NCBI GenBank assembly: GCA_034696485.1
Contig: JAQIWT010001056.1
Coordinates: forward strand, 1 to 12,789
Direction of reading: 5' to 3'
Length of the DNA stretch: 12,789 nucleotides
From: Isohypsibius dastychi
Taxonomy: Eukaryota > Tardigrada > Eutardigrada > Parachela > Isohypsibiidae
The translations under genes were made by a program, and so were the position numbers. Below, piece by piece: positions 8,874 through 12,789 of this stretch. The notes below the pieces were generated by a model. That model saw only the letters and a program-made list of their open reading frames with translations. It searched no databases and was not told the origin of the DNA. Every line of letters starts with the position of its first letter. Position 1 is the stretch's first letter.

Positions 8874-9370
8874 GATGACCCCCTTTAACGGTCACCTCAC
8901 CTTAAATCCACCAGTAGTTCTAGATCGAAAGATAGCGTACACACAGGACTGCTTCATGCAAAGATCTACAATGTGAACTTTCGTCAAGTTTGCAGATTCT
9001 GTGCAGTTGAGAAAACATATGTTGATGAAAATTATACTCTCGTCTAGATCGTTCGAAGACACTCTTTATTACAGTATTTCGTTGGCTAGTAATATACTGT
9101 GACTTTGCACAGTGCTTGTTCTCGAGAGCAAAGCTCGAGCATCAGCTGGATAGACATCAAGGATCAATCAGTATCAGACTTTCCCCCAAAGTTACAGCAG
9201 TTGGAGTTTCTACATGACCGAAAGATGCTGCGGTGGGCTAAGATTGCTGCGGTTGGACAAGCAGTTTGTGTTTATGAATCATTGCGTGATCACTCTGTCA
9301 AGAGTAAGCAGATTCAGTGTATAAATCGAGACAGGTGTAGCCATTTGTCACAGGCCGCAGCAGGATCTGA
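8874..9370. other. Intergenic stretch, nothing firm
   Basis: A 95-codon + frame at 9099-9386 without an ATG start contains several cysteines near its end. It runs into the small membrane-helix frame in another reading frame. No family was recognised. Confidence 0.35.
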
Positions 9371-9544
9371 ATGCGTGACTGCATAGCGTATGGCTGCCGT
9401 AGTATGGTGACCGCATGGCATGGATGGTTCGGTCTTTCTTTCATCTCTCTAAGTCTTGTTGTTTTGATCACATTGATCATATTAACTCTCGTTATGAAGA
9501 CATCAAATAAAGGCGTGTTTACTCCCGCGGCACCAATAGCATGA
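9371..9544 (+). CDS. Possible small membrane protein or terminal exon with a TM helix
   Basis: An ATG-started frame of 57 residues. Residues about 19-40 form a strong uninterrupted membrane helix (FGLSFISLSLVVLITLIIL), flanked by Trp and His on one side and by a short Lys-containing tail on the other. Two cysteines lie near the N-terminus. The frame before it, ending at 9386, also carries cysteines, so this could be the membrane anchor exon of a larger type I protein after splicing or a frameshift. An AATAAA at 9506-9511 lies within the frame, which argues a little against it being coding to the end. No family recognised. Confidence 0.3.
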   Translation: MRDCIAYGCRSMVTAWHGWFGLSFISLSLVVLITLIILTLVMKTSNKGVFTPAAPIA

Positions 9545-10274
9545 CCACTTTCTAGTCAACTTCTAATGCTACTACAAAAAGTCGACTGTTTTATCCCACA
9601 TTCACACTTGCATGGTCTTTAAATCGGGTATGGTTCTTGAGCTACTCACCTCAAGTGAATCATCTGCTGCAATTTGCAAGGCTGATGCTTATCACGAAAC
9701 CTTCTTTCCCGACTCAAGCACTAATTCAAGCTACCCTTAACTTAACACTTCTTCAGTTTCTTTGCTAAATAACTCAGCATAAACCATCGGAGTCGGCTAA
9801 GTTCATTATTATGGTTTACCGCAAAGATGTACAGAAGAAAACCATCAACTAAGATGGGATGCTCCCGAACCAGCAAGAGTCAATCCGTGTTCTCGTGGAA
9901 CAAATTCTAGTAGTTCAGACAACTAGTTTGAACCATTGAATGGTACAAAGTTGCGTCAACACCAGCAACAGCCAGAACTCTGCCAATAATAGCTTCCACT
10001 TGGCCCGAGAATCCAGCTTGATTTCGACTCAAGATCCGTGACGTTACTGCAACAAAAGTTTGGCTAGAATGAAAATACCCCTTTAGCCCATCTGGCTCAC
10101 CTCTATGGGCGAGTCCACCTGCGATATTACTACAGCCCCAAACCTTGAACATCGTTATTTTTACCGGTGTCAACTTAATTGCTCAAATGCCATCCACCTA
10201 CAATAGAGAATCCGGTGTAATCAGTCTCAATGATCCAATATACCTCCGGTGGAATTGCATCTGCAGACAAACAG
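9545..10274. other. Intergenic stretch; unexplained minus-strand frame
   Basis: Mostly short frames. The minus strand is open at 10173-9907 (88 codons, ATG only internally) with a balanced, soluble-looking composition (for example GQVEAIIGRVLAVAGVDATL). I cannot assign it. If the copia relic once had integrase here, I could not recognise it. Confidence 0.35.
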
Positions 10275-11827
10275 TATTTGCCGAATGCCGAATGAGTCAG
10301 TTACGGTATGAACGAAAGTACCTGGGTCTCGGTCAAAAGTGAACAACAATTTTGCGGGTTCAGTATAGTAGTCGGATGGGTAAAGAATACCAGTGGAATT
10401 AGAAACCGTTGGGCTGCAAAAATAGTCGCGACAGGTTTTCATCAAAGATTGAAAGTCTCTTCTCACCGCTTGTTTATCGCATCATACACCGTTCCAGTAA
10501 TGGTGGCATTCATTGTGAAAATGCTTGCTACCGTGTAATCCGACATTGAACAGTTTACCCCTTGCTCGCGAATAGTGAAATAACTGCGAATCTCATACCA
10601 CCTTCCCTGATACTACGAATCCAAATTCATGGGTAGAAACTGATTGTTATGAGTATGACAAAATGACAGTAAAACAAAATAAGGTGTACCTTGCTCTTAT
10701 CAAAGTCTTGCTGGATCCTGACAACCGGGCATCTACCAGGAAGAACTATACTGCTGACCAATGCGAATAAACAGGAATTTAGGACCAGATAAAGATGAAT
10801 ATTGACATCCATCGCGCAAGTTGGTGATTGTTTTACTGGTGGCTTACGGTGGATCAACTCATGTGTATCGGGTCTGCTCGAGCTTGATAAGGGGAAACAA
10901 AACGTTTCATCACTGTCGTGTTATCGCATTTTGAACTTTTCAAATTCCCGCAATCAAAATTACCATTTCATTTAGCAACGTGTCAGAGACAAGGGGCCAA
11001 AACGGCTCACTGGGGAAATAAACACTAGGAAAGTAACCATTCGGGTGTGTTGATCATCAAAACCGTGGAGTACTTCCTCGGGGATATCTACCTGGCGTTT
11101 GAATTACAAAGGGCGGACGCGAAAGTAGCGCTTCTGAAGACCGGCTACTTCAGTCAAACCTTAAGCAACGGAGACCATGACTAATCTGTCTGGAATTTTG
11201 AAAATCAGATTGCACCCGAGAACCGTCAAGAGTTTCCTGGACCGGTTCTGGAAACCGTTTGGATTCAGAGAAAACATAACTTATGGCTTTGATTGGTTCA
11301 AAACAGCGTGTTCAGAGTTGCTGTTCATGATTCAGAAACATCCATATATTAGCTGGATGAACTGCAGGAAAATCATTAGAGCCCGTTGTTTCTGAACAAA
11401 CAACCCACGTGACGAATCAGCCGGCTTCAATCATCTACTCACATTAACAATGTCTTTTTTTGATCGAATTCCGTGACTCATTCTTCTCTACAACCAGTTG
11501 CTAGCTTGCAACAATTCACATTCCGTTTGTACAAATTGGATTCCTTACCTTTTAGATAACGTTCAGTTGAGAGGTCAGTTCAGGGAATTTCGAGGTAGTT
11601 CCGCGTTCCGTGTAGAACCGAATTCGAGTTCTCAAGCTATAATTCTCGCGAGGGAGCGAGCTATCAGTGGAGTTCTCGAGTCTCAGGGACATTTTCTTCT
11701 GGTCATTTCCAGTCTCATCTCTTCGGCACAAGTTTTGATTTACGTGAGTAAACAACTGGATCTGAAATTGGAACTCCATTCCACTGCACTGCAAGAATCG
11801 AAACTGCACGATGTAACGCAAACATGA
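10275..11827 (+). mobile_element. Decayed Ty1/copia reverse transcriptase-RNase H region
   Basis: Pieces in correct copia order on one strand, in changing frames: (a) 10287-10330 MSQLRYE then NESTWVSV, like the E...L..N.TW start of copia reverse transcriptase; (b) 10390-10460 GWVKNTSG and NRWAAKIVATGFHQR, like WV.K...G...R.KARLVA.GF.Q; (c) SDIEQF at about 10540-10557 just past a stop, like the I.QFDV block; (d) about 10825-10855 LVIVLLVAYGGS, a possible corroded YVDD block; (e) 11047-11184 KTVEYFLGDIYLAFE followed by TGYFSQTL, like the yFLGi...Q..Y block; (f) 11235-11310 FLDRFWKP and ITYGFDWF, like the RNase H RF..P...GT.YG part; (g) 11625-11790 SSQAIILARE, GHFLLV and VLIYVSKQLDLKL, like DNQ.AI.LA, HF.R and YVST..QLAD. 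The total span of about 1.5 kb is what copia RT-RNase H needs. Stops and frameshifts make it dead. LTRs and integrase were not found. Confidence 0.6.
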
Positions 11828-12426
11828 TCTGTCTGTCTGTTTTAGCGAACAGCGAACAGCAAAAAACATCGCTCCTTTGGAAACTAAGTACATGAGAAAC
11901 AGGAAGATTTTTTGTCAGAAAACGCAAATAAAAGCCCGAATCAACCCGTTGCGTTAAAGCTGAGCGGTCCGGGTTTCTAATCATGATACTTTAAAAACTG
12001 TCTGCTATTCAGATAAAACACATCCTACCTCGTTGCGTGTGTCTTGACTTGAAGTGGCCAAACCAATGAGCGAGTGAAGGAAAGAATGCCATCTTCTCAC
12101 GATTACCTGCCTCTTTGCGCTGGAGATAAGGTTTTTTCTGACCGAGTCAGTGATATAGTCAGACAGAAGATCAGAAGCTCAGTGCCCCAATCGTTACTCA
12201 CTGATATCACAGCTCATGGGTGCACTCAATGACGAAATAGGAATATCACTCTTACCAGCTTAGATTTTCGAGAAACAGTGGTAAGAGTTGGTTTAGCTGC
12301 TTCATAAACTATTTGTTCGACATTTTTTTTCTGAGAAACGGTACTTGACTTCTACAGTAGACTATTACAAAGAGCTGTGGGAACAAATGAATATTTCCCG
12401 AGAGCAACACACTTTTCACTTCCAAT
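11828..12426. other. Intergenic stretch upstream of the second peptide gene
   Basis: No recognised coding or RNA feature. It contains small slippage repeats: CTGT x3 near 11828-11840 and two AGCGAAC copies near 11844-11860. No strong TATA box was seen in front of the peptide gene. Confidence 0.5.
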
Positions 12427-12742
12427 ATGGCAGTATGTCTATTTGTCTCTATCATAGTCTCAGTTGCATTGATCAACTGTAATGTCATTCATTGCCACCC
12501 AGATGACTGTCATGTCCGTCCGCGAGCCGGAATTATTTGCACCACTCACACAGATTGTTGCCCGGGATATTCGTGTGGCAGAAGAGTTCTTCAACCCTAC
12601 ATGATATGTTTAAAGGTCAGAATTTTATCCTTGTAGCTGAAAAATTGTTCTGAAAAACGCTTTGTTTCAACAGAATGGTTGCTCGAATGGAGGTGAAGGG
12701 TGTGAGCCAATCATGGATTTCACGTTTGAAAGCCAGGAATAA
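12427..12742 (+). CDS. Small cysteine-rich secreted peptide, cystine-knot-like (copy B)
   Basis: Two exons, 12427-12615 and 12674-12742, with a 58-base phase-0 intron, encode 85 residues. The N-terminal 18-22 residues are a clear signal peptide (MAVCLFVSIIVSVALI). The mature part has eight cysteines: C23, C28, C38, C44, C45, C50, C61, and in exon 2 C66 and C73 make nine in all counting both N-terminal ones. The core C-x5-CC-x4-C-x10-C-x4-C-x6-C matches copy A at 3458-3785, and the intron falls two residues after the same cysteine in both. A polar tail of 12 residues follows. The scaffold suggests a secreted, disulfide-stabilised peptide; target and role are unknown. The odd cysteine number may mean that C23 is close to or within the signal cleavage region, or forms an intermolecular bond. 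Confidence 0.75.
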
Positions 12743-12743
12743 A
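12738..12743 (+). terminator. Polyadenylation signal overlapping the stop codon of copy B
   Basis: AATAAA begins in the last Glu codon and contains the TAA stop. Cleavage about 15-30 bases on would leave a 3' untranslated region of only a few tens of bases. Confidence 0.6.
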
Positions 12744-12789
12744 TAACCTCAACGGATCGCCGATATTCTTTGTTTCCGATTCAAGCAAT

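Noticed and set aside
9120-9145. Small hairpin around two CTCGAG sites
   Set aside because: Too short and the motif is itself palindromic; no context supports a function.

Overview
This window is nuclear DNA from a small-intron invertebrate animal. The genes are split by GT-AG introns, mostly 50-67 bases long, with AATAAA signals close behind or overlapping several stop codons. There is no bacterial operon structure. A tardigrade is my best guess, from the compact introns and the natriuretic-peptide-receptor-type gene, but this is a weak inference.

Layout, all real genes on the + strand. (1) 332-2740: a 12-exon gene that can be spliced in frame from start to stop. It encodes a natriuretic-peptide/guanylyl-cyclase-type receptor ectodomain (ANF-receptor fold), one membrane helix and a 30-residue tail. 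There is no kinase-homology or cyclase domain, so it has the architecture of a clearance receptor (NPR-C-like). (2) About 2808-3150: a probable Ty3/gypsy-like pol relic. (3) 3458-3785: a two-exon gene for a small cysteine-rich secreted peptide. (4) 3786-5518: mostly featureless, with a tandem repeat and one long open frame of doubtful meaning, then a 52-base perfect-centre palindrome at 5519-5570. (5) 5714-7985: a protein kinase with unusual catalytic motifs joined to a leucine-rich C-terminal half, with two short introns inferred. (6) 7986-10274: no confident gene; a 57-codon frame with a strong membrane helix and two minus-strand frames are noted. (7) About 10275-11827: a decayed Ty1/copia reverse transcriptase-RNase H region. 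(8) 12427-12742: a second two-exon cysteine-rich peptide gene, clearly a paralogue of (3), with the same cysteine spacing and the intron at the same place.

The genes do not form an obvious pathway. The receptor, kinase and small secreted peptides are plausible parts of extracellular signalling, but nothing in the sequence ties them together. The most interesting items are the cyclase-less receptor, the paired cysteine-knot-like peptides, and the kinase with HCD and DLD motifs fused to a leucine-rich region. All exon boundaries are read by eye and need transcript evidence.
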